64,000 nucleotides of DNA from Desulfallas sp. Bu1-1 (GTDB taxonomy: Bacteria; Bacillota; Desulfotomaculia; Desulfotomaculales; Desulfallaceae), in the NCBI RefSeq assembly GCF_015594625.1, contig NZ_JADNRQ010000007.1, positions 62,001 to 126,000 of the forward strand, read 5' to 3'. This document shows, one piece after another, positions 34,527-44,006 of this stretch; within the stretch, counting starts at the first letter, position 1, and each line of letters begins with the position of its first letter. The position numbers and the translations under genes are program-made. Below the pieces are notes generated by a model. The model did no database searches, was not told where the DNA came from, and worked only from the letters and a program-made list of their open reading frames with translations.

Positions 34527-35444
34527 TTGAAACGCGTGGTCAGTGTGAGCCTGGGTTCCTCCAAGAGGGATCACCGGGTACAGGTGGAACTGCTGGGTGA
34601 GCAGTTTGAAATCAGCCGACTTGGTATGGATGGAGATTTTGACAAGGCCCTGGCCAAGTTAAAGGAACTTGATGGCCGGGTTGACGCCATCGGTCTGGGC
34701 GGAATAGATGTGTATGTATACGCAGGTAAAAAAAAATACGCCTTTCGAGACGGTCTCAAGCTTATGGAAGCTGTCAAAAAAACTCCGGTGGTGGACGGAA
34801 GCGGCCTGAAAAATACCCTGGAGCGGGAAACGGTAAAATATTTATTGAAAGAAACCGGTTTAATTAAGAAAGGTACCAGGGTCCTGATGGTCAGCGCGGT
34901 GGACAGGTTCGGCATGGCGGAGGCCTTTGTGGAGGCGGAATGCGATGTAACTTTCGGCGACTTGATTTTTGCCGCCGGAATTCCGTACCCGATTAAGACC
35001 CTGGAAGAATTGGAGGAAATAGCGGACAAGTTGTTGCCCGAAATGACCAAGCTACCTTTTCATATGCTTTACCCGACGGGCAAAAAGCAAGAGTCCCGGG
35101 ACGAGGAAAAGGCCAAGAAATACGCTCAATATTACCGTGACGCGGAAATCATAGCCGGCGATTTTCATTTTATTAAGCGATATATGCCGGATACCCTTAA
35201 CGGTCAAATAATTATTACAAACACCACTACCACCTCCGACGTGGAATTGTTAAAGGAAAAGGGAGCCACCAAACTGGTCACAACCACCCCGGTCTATGAC
35301 GGGCGATCTTTCGGCACCAACGTAATCGAAGGGGTAATGGTGGCAATCCTGGGCAAACCATGGGAGCAAATTAACCCGGAGGATTATCTGGGCTTGATTA
35401 AAAAATTAAGCTTTCAGCCGCGCATTATAGAAATGGCGAGTTAG
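34527..35444 (+). CDS. Quinate 5-dehydrogenase-like conserved protein
   Basis: 305 residues. It resembles proteins that are annotated in thermophilic Firmicutes as quinate 5-dehydrogenase; the name is from memory of similar sequences and the activity is doubtful. Visible: RVVSVSLGSSKRDHR at the start, DAIGLGGIDVYVYAG, a long middle with TRVLMVSAVDRFGMAEAF, and a C-terminal GQIIITNTTTTSDVELLKEKGA with FGTNVIEGVMVAI. TTG 34527 has GGAGG 8 nt upstream and is preferred over TTG 34509. It precedes an SCP2-like gene and an APC permease gene. Confidence 0.75.
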   Translation: MKRVVSVSLGSSKRDHRVQVELLGEQFEISRLGMDGDFDKALAKLKELDGRVDAIGLGGIDVYVYAGKKKYAFRDGLKLMEAVKKTPVVDGSGLKNTLERETVKYLLKETGLIKKGTRVLMVSAVDRFGMAEAFVEAECDVTFGDLIFAAGIPYPIKTLEELEEIADKLLPEMTKLPFHMLYPTGKKQESRDEEKAKKYAQYYRDAEIIAGDFHFIKRYMPDTLNGQIIITNTTTTSDVELLKEKGATKLVTTTPVYDGRSFGTNVIEGVMVAILGKPWEQINPEDYLGLIKKLSFQPRIIEMAS

Positions 35445-35475
35445 TTGACCTCATATCATTACATGGAGGACATTT

Positions 35476-35829
35476 ATGGCCACACATAAAGAGATCACCA
35501 ATAGCTTGCTTGCTTTTCAGGAAGGATACAACAAAAATAAAAAGCTAAAAATAATGAACCGGGACTGGAACCGGGTAATTTTAATCAAAGCAACGGATGT
35601 GGAGTCCGAGCACACTTTGAAACTTGAGGACGGGGAATTATCCGTAAAAGAAGGTGCGCCGGAGGACCCTGACCTGGTAGTAACCTCGGACAGCGAAACA
35701 TTGGCCGATCTCTTCTACGGCGACATTACCCCCACGGAACCTTATATGAACGGTACCCTTGTTTTGAAGGGTTCCGAGGATGATATTGTACGACTGGACT
35801 TTATTTCCCTGATGATCTGGGGCGAGTAA
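35476..35829 (+). CDS. SCP2 sterol-binding-domain-like protein
   Basis: 117 residues. The C-terminal two thirds (LKLEDGELSVKEGAPEDPDLVVTSDSETLADLFYGDITP...LVLKGSEDDIVRLDFIS) follow the SCP2 pattern, a hydrophobic cavity that binds lipids or acyl-CoA. ATGGAGGAC precedes the ATG. It starts 31 bp after the previous gene and ends one base before the permease, so the three are probably one operon. The ligand is unknown; an acyl-type ligand would suit the acyl-CoA-rich context. Confidence 0.75.
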   Translation: MATHKEITNSLLAFQEGYNKNKKLKIMNRDWNRVILIKATDVESEHTLKLEDGELSVKEGAPEDPDLVVTSDSETLADLFYGDITPTEPYMNGTLVLKGSEDDIVRLDFISLMIWGE

Positions 35830-35830
35830 G

Positions 35831-37186
35831 TTGGCACTGAAAAAAGTTCTTACCCTTAGAACAGTAGTTGCTACCAGCGCAGGTCTCACGCTGTCCAGCT
35901 CCACATTCATAGCGGCGGTGCAGGTGGCTGGATTTCTTGCCGGCGACGCCGCATGGCTGGCCATTTTGACCGGCGGGTTGCTGTGTATCACAGCCGCCCT
36001 TTGTTTTAGTGAATTAAATGGACTTATCCCTTCGGCGGCGGGTATCCGCCTGTACTACAGCCGGGCATTCAACGACCACCTGGCCCTTGTTGTTTCGTTG
36101 CTCTACATGGCGGTAATCCTGGGCGTAATCGGAGCCGAAAGTTACGTGCTGTCCGAAATACTACACGAAGCTATTCCTCTGATCCCACCGATGGCCTGGA
36201 TCCTGGTCATGTTTTCCGTTGTAACGGGGATGAATATCATTGGAATTAAAATCGCCGGTTGGTTCCAGGATGCCATTACCTACGGTATGATGCTGTCATT
36301 AACCGTGTTGGCCTTAATGGCCCTGGCCAAAGTGGATTTTCACTTAACAGCCCCTCTGGTCACGGGCGGCACGGCAAACTTCGTCAACGCGGTGGCTGTG
36401 GGCGTGTTTTTATTTGTCGGATTTGAATGGGTCACGCCCCTGGCGGAGGAAGTAACCCACAGCAAGCTAATTTCCCGGGGCATGCTGCTGGCCATAGGGA
36501 TTTTAAGCGTAACTTACGCTTTTTTTACCACGGCCATGACGGCGCTGGTGCCACGGGAAGTACTGGCTAACTCGCCCACCCCTCATTTAATTTTCGCGCG
36601 CACTTTGCTGGGCGACGCCGGGGTACCAATTATGCTGGCACTGACGCTGGCCGCCTCCATCACCACATTTAACGCGGGCCTGATCAGCATATCCCGTTTT
36701 GTCTACGCTTCGGCCCGTGAACACGTGTTGCCCGCGGTGTTCAGCAAGGTAAGCATGCGCTTTTTCACCCCGTGGGTGGCGGTGATCAGCATTTTCATCT
36801 TGGGTGTGGTAATTTCCACCATAGTATTGATCACCCATCGTTACCTGACCCTGGTGAACATGGCGGCGGCCATGGAAAGTATCATTTACGTGCTGGCCGG
36901 CATCTCCGTAATTCTATTGCGCAAAAAAATGCCCGACGCCAAGCGACCTTACCGCGTCAGGGGAGGATACGTCATTCCGGGAATCAGCGCGGTGGTCTTT
37001 TCCGTCCTGGCGATCGCCATCTTTATTACCTTTCCACGGGTATTCATTTGCCTGGCCCTGGGCATTTTACTCAGCAGCTTGTATGTAAATCACGTAGTGC
37101 CGGTATTAAAGCGACGCCACCAGCAAAAAAAGGCTGCCGCCAGGCGCAGGCGCCCGGTCGCCAGCGCGGAAAAGGCGGGAGATTAA
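35831..37186 (+). CDS. APC-family amino acid permease
   Basis: 451 residues, about 12 membrane helices. The first-helix region has TSAGLTLSSSTFIAAVQVAGF and the family-like FVGFEWVTPLAEEV and ITTFNAGLISISRFVYASARE segments follow; the tail is short and Arg/Lys-rich (RRHQQKKAAARRRRP). The start is TTG at 35831, one base after the SCP2-like gene. Substrate unknown. A possible weak terminator (CGGC-TAT-GCCG then TTTTTT) lies after the stop, before the convergent L,D-transpeptidase. Confidence 0.88.
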   Translation: MALKKVLTLRTVVATSAGLTLSSSTFIAAVQVAGFLAGDAAWLAILTGGLLCITAALCFSELNGLIPSAAGIRLYYSRAFNDHLALVVSLLYMAVILGVIGAESYVLSEILHEAIPLIPPMAWILVMFSVVTGMNIIGIKIAGWFQDAITYGMMLSLTVLALMALAKVDFHLTAPLVTGGTANFVNAVAVGVFLFVGFEWVTPLAEEVTHSKLISRGMLLAIGILSVTYAFFTTAMTALVPREVLANSPTPHLIFARTLLGDAGVPIMLALTLAASITTFNAGLISISRFVYASAREHVLPAVFSKVSMRFFTPWVAVISIFILGVVISTIVLITHRYLTLVNMAAAMESIIYVLAGISVILLRKKMPDAKRPYRVRGGYVIPGISAVVFSVLAIAIFITFPRVFICLALGILLSSLYVNHVVPVLKRRHQQKKAAARRRRPVASAEKAGD

Positions 37187-37280
37187 TCACTGACATCGCC
37201 CGGCATCCCGTAGCAATAAGCGGCTATGCCGGTTTTTTATATACCCGTCCGGCTACGGGCGATTCCAGCAGCATTAATGA

Positions 37281-38054
37281 TTACAGGCCCAGCAAGCGGT
37301 ATACATCAGCGTTTACCGAATTATCCCCGGACAATCCCCGGCTTTTACGAAATGCTATTACGGCCCGCTCCATGCCGCCACCCCAGATGCCGTCTATCGG
37401 CCCGTCATAAAAACCAAGCCTTTTCAGCCGAATTTGTACCTCCATCACGTCTCCGCCCCGCTCATCCCGTCGCATGGTGCGAAACTCGTCGGATTGGTAT
37501 TTGAACGGGTTGCCGGTGATGATCACTTTTGTACCGGGTTTGGCCCAGGGGTAAATTTCTTCAACGTGCCTGTTGTTCATGCGAATACAGCCATGACTGG
37601 CATAACTGCCGATGGAATAAGGCTTATTGGTGCCGTGGATGCCATATATTCCCCAGGGTACGGTTAACCCGATCCAGCGGGTCCCAAAACCGGTGCCCCA
37701 GTTCATGGCCCGGTGCAGCACCTTGAAGTTGCCGATGGGGGTGGGCGTTTCATGTTTACCCACAGCCACGGGATATTGTTTATATGGTTCGCCGTCCGAC
37801 ATCACCGTTAAAACCCGCCTGCTGGTATCAATGAGAATACTGACCTCCCCCGGCGGCGGGGGAGTTTTGTTCTCCGATACCACATCCCGCCCCTGTATGG
37901 CAGGTTCTTGCGGGGCCAACACCCGTTGTTGTTCTTCCATCAGCCGGCAATATGGACACCCCGAAACTGCAGCGGCGAGTCCGGCGTGCAACAATGTAAC
38001 CATGAAAATACCAGTAGTTAATAAAATATATTTGGCCGTCTTAACTCCTAGCAT
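37281..38054 (-). CDS. L,D-transpeptidase with peptidoglycan-binding domain
   Basis: 257 residues. N-terminal hydrophobic signal (YILLTTGIFMVTLLHAGLAAAVSG), YkuD domain with HGTNKP and the catalytic SHGCIRMNN, then a C-terminal peptidoglycan-binding domain (VQIRLKRLGFYDGPIDGIWG). It forms 3-3 cross-links in the cell wall or spore peptidoglycan. GGGAGGG lies before the ATG. The extra N-terminal CPYC pair is seen in some relatives and is of unknown use. Confidence 0.93.
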   Translation of the reverse strand: MLGVKTAKYILLTTGIFMVTLLHAGLAAAVSGCPYCRLMEEQQRVLAPQEPAIQGRDVVSENKTPPPPGEVSILIDTSRRVLTVMSDGEPYKQYPVAVGKHETPTPIGNFKVLHRAMNWGTGFGTRWIGLTVPWGIYGIHGTNKPYSIGSYASHGCIRMNNRHVEEIYPWAKPGTKVIITGNPFKYQSDEFRTMRRDERGGDVMEVQIRLKRLGFYDGPIDGIWGGGMERAVIAFRKSRGLSGDNSVNADVYRLLGL

Positions 38055-38183
38055 TTTTTCCCTCCCGGCATAAATTCCTGTATATTTTTCCCCTAAAGCG
38101 AAATTGTATTTTGGTATTTTTTTGTCATAAACGTATAACCCCGGTCATAAACATGAATAGGACAAACCGTAGGGGGTGAGCTG

Positions 38184-38825
38184 TTGAAAGCGGTAGTTAA
38201 ATTTTTTATTTACCTGGGATTGATTGCGGTGGCCCTGTATACATCGGGATGCCTTTATGATCATAAACCCGCCCCCGGCGGTAATGGTGAAAATCAACAC
38301 AAAGGGGTAACAGCTCCAGAACAACCGGCGGTTCTTGAACAGAAAAATACAGATCGGGAATATGTTAAACTAAATAATAGCACCAACAATAATGTTCAAC
38401 CTGAGATAAAAGAAAAAACCAGCGTCGTGCTATATTTTGATAACGGAAAAGGCAGCCTGTCTGCCGAGCGCAGGGAAATCCCCAAGGTTCCCGGTATTGC
38501 CAGGCAAACTGTTTATGAACTTTGCCGGGGTCCGCTCAATCATGCGCTGTTTCCCACTCTGCCGAAAAATACGAAACTGCTCGACATCAATATCAAGGAC
38601 GGTTTATGCACGGTAAACTTCAGCCGGGAATTGATCACCGCGCACAGTGGCGGTTCGGGTGCCGAAAACTTAACGGTTTATTCCATTGTTAATACTCTGA
38701 CCCAGTTCAATAGTGTGGAACGGGTCCAGATCCTGGTCGAGGGCAAGAAAGTGGAAACGATAGCCGGCCATCTCGATGTCAGTTCTCCACTGGAGAGAGA
38801 TAATGAACTTATCAGCTCTATATAA
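38184..38825 (+). CDS. GerMN-domain lipoprotein
   Basis: 213 residues. A signal peptide ends in a lipobox (LYTSGC), so it is likely a lipoprotein. After a charged linker, a GerMN domain covers about 90-200 (VVLYFDNGKGSLSAERREI; YELCRGP...LFPTLPKNTKLLDINIKDGLCTVNFSREL; QFNSVERVQILVEG). GerM is a germination/cortex protein in Bacillus; related domains occur outside sporulation. TTG start at 38184 with GGGGGTGAG upstream. It is divergent from the L,D-transpeptidase, so a shared sporulation or wall role is plausible. Confidence 0.9.
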   Translation: MKAVVKFFIYLGLIAVALYTSGCLYDHKPAPGGNGENQHKGVTAPEQPAVLEQKNTDREYVKLNNSTNNNVQPEIKEKTSVVLYFDNGKGSLSAERREIPKVPGIARQTVYELCRGPLNHALFPTLPKNTKLLDINIKDGLCTVNFSRELITAHSGGSGAENLTVYSIVNTLTQFNSVERVQILVEGKKVETIAGHLDVSSPLERDNELISSI

Positions 38826-38833
38826 CAAAATAA

Positions 38834-38865
38834 CCCCATATTTATTTAATATGGGGCTCGTATAA
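38834..38865. terminator. Hairpin between convergent genes, probable weak terminator
   Basis: CCCCATATT (38834-38842) pairs with AATATGGGG (38848-38856). T-rich sequence follows only on the minus strand (TTATTTTG), so termination is stronger for the leftward gene. Confidence 0.5.
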
Positions 38866-38915
38866 GTGGCGACGTGTCTATCGCTACTTTATTTTTTTCC
38901 GGCGCTAGTCTTTAT

Positions 38916-40031
38916 TTACTGCCAGTTCACCGGCCGGAATTCAAAATGGGGCTGTTGATAGGTCGAGGTATATGCCGGAATGTAATCATCCGTAACATCA
39001 ACTACAACGATGTTGTTCTCACGAATAGAGCGCAGGATGTCCAGGATGGTCTTAACGTCCCCGTATTCCATTTCCGGGGTTACCGAAATCATCTCCTTAC
39101 CGGTCATGGCGTTGTACAAATTCAGTAACTCATTGTAATAGCCCCGCTGCGGGCGGTAGGGAATCTGCTCCGAACCGCCATCGTTATAGGCTACGTTAAT
39201 AGTGCCGCAATCCCTTTCCTCCAGGTAAATCATGCCTCTGGTGCAGAATATACGCAGCCCGATCTGAGGCCGCTGCGGTTCCTTGCCTGCGCAATAAAAG
39301 GAAAATTGACCGGTAACGCCGCTCTTAAATGATAAATTGACGTTAACCACTGCATAAGGTGAAAAATCATCCTTCTGGGGCACTCCAAATGCCTGCAACC
39401 GGTCGATGGCTCCGAAAATATGTCTCAGCGCCGCTATATCATGCACCCCCATGTCCATGATGGCGCCGCCCTGAAAAACGGGGTGCTGGCGCCATTCCGT
39501 CCGGGCGAAGTTGTTTTTCAACATATCCTCCGGGAAACACGTCACCCTGTTCTGAATGAAATAAACCACGTCACCCACTTTTTTTTGCCTCACCATGTCC
39601 CGGATCATATTAATTTCCTCGTTATAACGATAATTTTCCGCGATCATGATCGGCACCCCATAACGGCGGGGCAATTCGGCATGTGCCCTGGCCTGTTCAT
39701 AAGTAGCCGCCAGCGGTTTTTCACAAATAATGGCCCTGTTCGGCTGGTTGGCAATGGTTCTGGCTACATCTTCAGTGACCCGGTAATTATGCTCAATGGG
39801 CACCATGATATCGAACACATTAATGTCGCCGCGCCACAACATCGGGCGGTAATCGGTATAAACAGAGTCGCCGCTCAGCCCCAAACGTTCCGCCCAAGGC
39901 CTCGTTTTCTCCGGGTCGGGATCACATAGAGCCACGATTTCATATTTATCGGATAATTCCTGATAAGCTGGGTAGTGCAGACGTTCAAAGGCCATGCCGG
40001 TACCGATAATCCCGACTTTCAACTTTTCCAT
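38916..40031 (-). CDS. Gfo/Idh/MocA-family oxidoreductase
   Basis: 371 residues. N-terminal NAD(P)-binding motif VGIIGTGMAFERLHYPAY, then EKPLAA with the conserved Lys, and GGAIMDMGVHDIAALRHIFG in the catalytic domain (His is the usual base). These enzymes oxidise or reduce sugars, inositols or related rings. No sugar pathway genes are adjacent, so the substrate cannot be proposed. It reads toward the convergent GerMN gene. Confidence 0.9.
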   Translation of the reverse strand: MEKLKVGIIGTGMAFERLHYPAYQELSDKYEIVALCDPDPEKTRPWAERLGLSGDSVYTDYRPMLWRGDINVFDIMVPIEHNYRVTEDVARTIANQPNRAIICEKPLAATYEQARAHAELPRRYGVPIMIAENYRYNEEINMIRDMVRQKKVGDVVYFIQNRVTCFPEDMLKNNFARTEWRQHPVFQGGAIMDMGVHDIAALRHIFGAIDRLQAFGVPQKDDFSPYAVVNVNLSFKSGVTGQFSFYCAGKEPQRPQIGLRIFCTRGMIYLEERDCGTINVAYNDGGSEQIPYRPQRGYYNELLNLYNAMTGKEMISVTPEMEYGDVKTILDILRSIRENNIVVVDVTDDYIPAYTSTYQQPHFEFRPVNWQ

Positions 40032-40265
40032 GTCAGATCCCTCCAGCTACGAAGTTATTTTATTTTGTGACCAATCACGATAAACTATCCGCAAAATTTA
40101 TGTTTCGGGGAACTTTTTGTTAATAAAACGCGTCATTGTATTAAAAATGCAGGAAAATGTTTTAGTTGGCAAATATGGTATTTTAATGGAAAAAAGGTTT
40201 TTATTATAACTTGTCGAATAATTAACCATATCAGATTAAAAAGGGGAAATAAGGAGACGCGGACC

Positions 40266-42263
40266 ATGCACAGGCGAGAAAAATGGAAACAAAAATTATT
40301 AAGAGGAATGACTGTTTTTTTACTTACCACCGCCGGTTTTCTGATACTGCCCTCCACTGCGCCCGCTGCCACCCGGGTTGTGGTAACCGGGGATACGGTA
40401 AACGTACGAAGTGGCCCGGCCACAACCAATAATATCGTGGCCAAAGTAAAGAAAAACGACCAGTTTACTGTGCTTGATGCGCGCGGTGACTGGTACAAGA
40501 TCAGCGTCAACGGCGTTAATGGATGGATCGCGGGTTGGCTGGTACGGGCCGAAAAACTACCGGACAAGCAGGCCACCATCACGGCAACCACGGTCAACGT
40601 CCGCTCCGGGCCCGGCACATCTTACGGTATCGTCTCCAAAGTGTACAAGGGTGGCAAGTATAACGTCACGCAAACAAGCGGCCAGTGGCTCAAAATCAGC
40701 CTGCCCAACGGCCAATCGGGTTGGATTGCAGGCTGGCTGGCCTCCGTCAGTGAAGTGGAGGCAAAGGCGGAGCCCGCCAACTCCGCGCCGCCGGCGCAAA
40801 ATCAAACCCCAACCAACACGTCCAAAGTTAAGGAGGCCACTATCACGGCATCTACGGTCAACGTCCGTTCCGGACCCGGCACATCTTACGGTATCGTCTC
40901 CAAAGTGTACAAGGGTGGCAAGTATAACGTCACGCAAACAAGCGGCCAGTGGCTCAAAATCAGCCTGCCCAACAGCCAATCGGGTTGGATTGCAGGCTGG
41001 CTGGCCTCCGTCAGCGAAGTGGAGGCAAAGGCGGAGCCCGCCAACTCCGCGCCGCCGGCGCAAAACCCGCCGTCGGGAAACCTGATGGCCGTTGTCAACG
41101 GAGATAATGTGAATGTAAGAGGTGGGCCGGGAACCAGCCACGGCGTGTTGAGTCAGGTCAGTAGAGGCCAGAGACTGGGCGTTCTGGATCGCACCGGTGA
41201 CTGGTACAAGGTCAGGTTGGACGGAGGCGTGATCGGCTGGGTTGCCGGCTGGTTGATTAACGTGGAACAGGCGGAAGCGTCTCCGGCACCCGGCGACCCG
41301 CCCGTGGAAACAGGGGATACCGACCGGAGTGATCGACAACAACCGGGAGAGCCGGTGAAGCTGGAGAAAATTGAAGTAAACAATAAAAACGGCCATACCC
41401 TGGTTACTCTTAAAGCCAGCGGTGAGCTGAACTATGACATGTTTCTCATCACCAATCCCGAGCGGCTGGTGGTGGACCTGAAAAACATAGAACCCGGCGA
41501 CCTGCCGGAGACAATACCGGTGGGCACGGAAGTGGTTAACCAGATCAGAACAGGCTGGTTCAGCAAGGAACCACCAGTATTACGGGTCGTGTTTGATCTC
41601 AAGGGGGCAGTTGTCAGCCTGGACAAGCTTTCCGAAGACCGGAGGCAATTGGACCTGGATATATATATACCCGCGATCGGCAGCTTCCTGCAAGGGCGCG
41701 TGATCGCAATCGACCCGGGCCACGGCGGTAAAGACCCCGGCGCCATTGGCCCCACCGGGCTGCAGGAAAAAGACGTTACGCTGGACATCGCGCTGAAGCT
41801 GGCTCAAATGCTTACCGAAAGTGGCGCCAGAGTCGTGCTTACCAGAACGGACGACAGGTTTATCGATCTTTATGAACGTACTGCCATAGCCGAAGCAAAC
41901 GGGGCCGAAGTGTTTTTAAGCATCCATATCAACGCCAATTCCAACCCAAATGCTAACGGGATCAGTACTTATTACCGGCGTGATTACGGAGATTTGGCCC
42001 CGGGCGTGAATCAAGCCGACAACCGACGTCTGGCCGGTGCCATCCAAACGGAAATCCTCCGGGCGCTGGGCAGGCGTAGCCTGGGAGTGTTGCAGGCCAA
42101 CTTTGTAGTGTTACGCACATCCCCGGTCCCGGCGGCCCTGGCCGAAATAGCATTCATTTCCAACCCGGAAGAGGAACAAATGCTGCGCCAGGAAAACGTA
42201 CGCATCAAGGTCGCCGAAGCGCTGGCCCGGGGGCTCAACAATTACTTCTCACCTGCAAATTAA
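40266..42263 (+). CDS. N-acetylmuramoyl-L-alanine amidase with four SH3 domains and AMIN domain
   Basis: 665 residues. Signal peptide (MTVFLLTTAGFLILPSTAPAA); four bacterial SH3 domains (about 38-98, 102-165, 190-255, 275-335), the second and third nearly identical; an AMIN domain (about 360-445); and an Amidase_3 catalytic domain (about 478-660) with zinc ligands in IDPGHGGKDPGA, the conserved Glu in LYERTAIAEANGA and HIN in LSIHINAN. It cleaves peptidoglycan stem peptides. AAGGAGA precedes the ATG. Domain 2-3 identity points to recent duplication. Confidence 0.95.
   Translation: MHRREKWKQKLLRGMTVFLLTTAGFLILPSTAPAATRVVVTGDTVNVRSGPATTNNIVAKVKKNDQFTVLDARGDWYKISVNGVNGWIAGWLVRAEKLPDKQATITATTVNVRSGPGTSYGIVSKVYKGGKYNVTQTSGQWLKISLPNGQSGWIAGWLASVSEVEAKAEPANSAPPAQNQTPTNTSKVKEATITASTVNVRSGPGTSYGIVSKVYKGGKYNVTQTSGQWLKISLPNSQSGWIAGWLASVSEVEAKAEPANSAPPAQNPPSGNLMAVVNGDNVNVRGGPGTSHGVLSQVSRGQRLGVLDRTGDWYKVRLDGGVIGWVAGWLINVEQAEASPAPGDPPVETGDTDRSDRQQPGEPVKLEKIEVNNKNGHTLVTLKASGELNYDMFLITNPERLVVDLKNIEPGDLPETIPVGTEVVNQIRTGWFSKEPPVLRVVFDLKGAVVSLDKLSEDRRQLDLDIYIPAIGSFLQGRVIAIDPGHGGKDPGAIGPTGLQEKDVTLDIALKLAQMLTESGARVVLTRTDDRFIDLYERTAIAEANGAEVFLSIHINANSNPNANGISTYYRRDYGDLAPGVNQADNRRLAGAIQTEILRALGRRSLGVLQANFVVLRTSPVPAALAEIAFISNPEEEQMLRQENVRIKVAEALARGLNNYFSPAN
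40572..41067 (+). repeat. Tandem duplication inside the amidase gene
   Basis: Two nearly identical segments of about 232 bp (40572-40803 and 40836-41067) at an offset of 264 bp, or 88 codons, each encoding an SH3 domain plus linker. Long runs such as GTACAAGGGTGGCAAGTATA are identical; only scattered bases differ, including AACGGC versus AACAGC. Confidence 0.92.
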
Positions 42264-42272
42264 TTGATCAAC

Positions 42273-42298
42273 AGGAACCGGTACCGGTTCCTTTCTTG
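42273..42298 (+). terminator. Palindromic terminator candidate
   Basis: AGGAACCGGTACCGGTTCCT is a perfect 20-bp palindrome followed by TTCTTG, 10 bp after the amidase stop. A true stem with a loop would lose its central pairs; a T-tract is weak. Confidence 0.5.
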
Positions 42299-42462
42299 TG
42301 TCCGGCTGCAAACTGGTGGTACAATATGCCATGGGTAAAAAACTTGATCTAAATAACATCTTTATTACACATAATAACCCCGATCCCCAAAAAACCGTAG
42401 CCCCGGGGTGCTGCTGCCCCGGGCCGGTCGAACTGAAACGGAAAATAACAGGAGCTGATGTG

Positions 42463-43236
42463 ATGCGCTTGACAATACTAGGTTGCTGGGCTCCTTACCC
42501 CCGCCCCGGAGGCGCTTGTTCCGGCTACCTCATGCGGTGCGGGAAAACTTCACTGATGCTGGACGCGGGCAACGGTAGTTTTGCCGAGCTGACACGGCAT
42601 ATTGATTTTAGCTTCCTGTCAGGCCTAGTAATAACCCATTTTCATCCCGACCATTACGTGGACGTGTTTTGCCTGAGACACGCCGTGGAAGGCGCCAGGC
42701 GCGAGGGGAAAATGAATGAACCGGTCAAGCTTTTTATTCCGCCCGCGCCGGAAGAAATATATCGTAAACTGGCCGGGTATACCGGGGCTTTTGACGTGGT
42801 AAATATAGATGAACTGCCCGTGACCGGTGAAATACCCGGCTTGCAAGCCAGGAAGGTCCGGCTGGGGGACACTACATTATATTTTGCACCTACCACCCAT
42901 TCGTTGCCCGGGTACTCGGTAGTGGCAAGACACGGCAACAAAACAGTATGTTATTCCGGCGATACGGCCGCAGGTGAGGAGATCAAAAAAGCGGCAAACG
43001 GTGCTGATTTGTTTATCTGTGAAGCCAGCGGCATGAACAAGGATGCAGCATTTCTCGCGGGGGTACATATGACGGCGGGGCAGGCAGGTTCGCTGGCCCG
43101 CGAGGCCGGCGCAGGCAGGCTTGTCATCACGCATTTCTGGCCCGAGTACGATATCAATATCTTACTGGCCGAATCGGGCGAAGGTTTCGAGGGTGCAGTC
43201 GAACCCGCCGTCCAAGGCAAAACATTTACAGTTTAA
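42463..43236 (+). CDS. MBL-fold metallo-hydrolase (YhfI/RNase Z-like)
   Basis: 257 residues. Metallo-beta-lactamase motif [10 protein letters not shown]; an N-terminal [21 protein letters not shown] like Bacillus YhfI; later ligands in YSGDTA and ITHFWPEYD. Substrate unknown; relatives act on phosphodiesters or lactones. ATG 42463 is chosen because AGGAG lies 8 nt upstream and the family N-terminus begins there; the in-frame extension to 42298 has no family character. It is followed 20 bp later by rph and may be cotranscribed. Confidence 0.88.
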   Translation: MRLTILGCWAPYPRPGGACSGYLMRCGKTSLMLDAGNGSFAELTRHIDFSFLSGLVITHFHPDHYVDVFCLRHAVEGARREGKMNEPVKLFIPPAPEEIYRKLAGYTGAFDVVNIDELPVTGEIPGLQARKVRLGDTTLYFAPTTHSLPGYSVVARHGNKTVCYSGDTAAGEEIKKAANGADLFICEASGMNKDAAFLAGVHMTAGQAGSLAREAGAGRLVITHFWPEYDINILLAESGEGFEGAVEPAVQGKTFTV

Positions 43237-43256
43237 TTAAAATCAGGAGGATAATT

Positions 43257-44006
43257 ATGAATAGAATCGATGGCAGAAAAAATAACGAAATGCGTCCGGT
43301 TAAAATTACCAGAGGGGTAAATAAATATGCAGAGGGTTCCGTGTTAATTGAAGTGGGAGACACCAGGGTTATCTGCACCGCCACGGTGGAAGATCGCCTG
43401 CCCAACTGGCGTAAGCTGGAAGGCAAGGGGGGTTGGGTCACCGCCGAATACGGCATGCTGCCCAGGAGCACCGGCACCCGCATGATGCGTGATGCCACTC
43501 GCGGCAAAGTAAACGGTCGCAGCCTGGAAATCCAGCGATTGATCGGGCGTGCCCTTCGCTCCGTCACGGACCTGGAGGTGCTGGGCGAGCGGACCATTAC
43601 CCTGGATTGCGATGTGCTCCAGGCGGATGGCGGCACCCGCACGGCATCAATTACCGGCGCTTATGTCGCTCTCGCCGATGCATTAAAATTATTGCTTGAA
43701 AACGGATTGATCGAGAAATTTCCCCTGCGTGATTTCGTGGCCGCAACCAGCGTAGGTCGCGTGAACGGAGAAATTATCCTCGACCTTTGTTACGAGGAGG
43801 ATTCTGCCGCCGAAGTAGATATGAACGTAGTCATGACCGGAAACGGCAAATTCGTGGAAATTCAGGGAACCGGTGAAGAAGCATCCTTCAGCAGGGAAGA
43901 GGCGGACCGCTTGCTGAACCTGGCCCGTGACGGTATAATGGCGCTGGTGGAATATCAGAAGCAGGTCTTGGGTCCATTGCCGTTTATAACGGGAGGCTGC
44001 CAATGA
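43257..44006 (+). CDS. rph: Ribonuclease PH
   Basis: 249 residues. [19 protein letters not shown], the [14 protein letters not shown] block, [22 protein letters not shown] and [19 protein letters not shown] are diagnostic. RNase PH trims the 3' ends of tRNA precursors by phosphorolysis. AGGAGG lies 7 nt before the ATG. The stop overlaps the next ATG (ATGA), so rdgB is translationally coupled; rph-rdgB-phosphodiesterase is a common order in Firmicutes. Confidence 0.97.
   Translation: MNRIDGRKNNEMRPVKITRGVNKYAEGSVLIEVGDTRVICTATVEDRLPNWRKLEGKGGWVTAEYGMLPRSTGTRMMRDATRGKVNGRSLEIQRLIGRALRSVTDLEVLGERTITLDCDVLQADGGTRTASITGAYVALADALKLLLENGLIEKFPLRDFVAATSVGRVNGEIILDLCYEEDSAAEVDMNVVMTGNGKFVEIQGTGEEASFSREEADRLLNLARDGIMALVEYQKQVLGPLPFITGGCQ

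Noticed and set aside
40572-41067. Near-identical repeats as a possible CRISPR-like array
   Set aside because: Only two copies, 264 bp apart and in frame, encoding SH3 domains; no short repeats with spacers occur.
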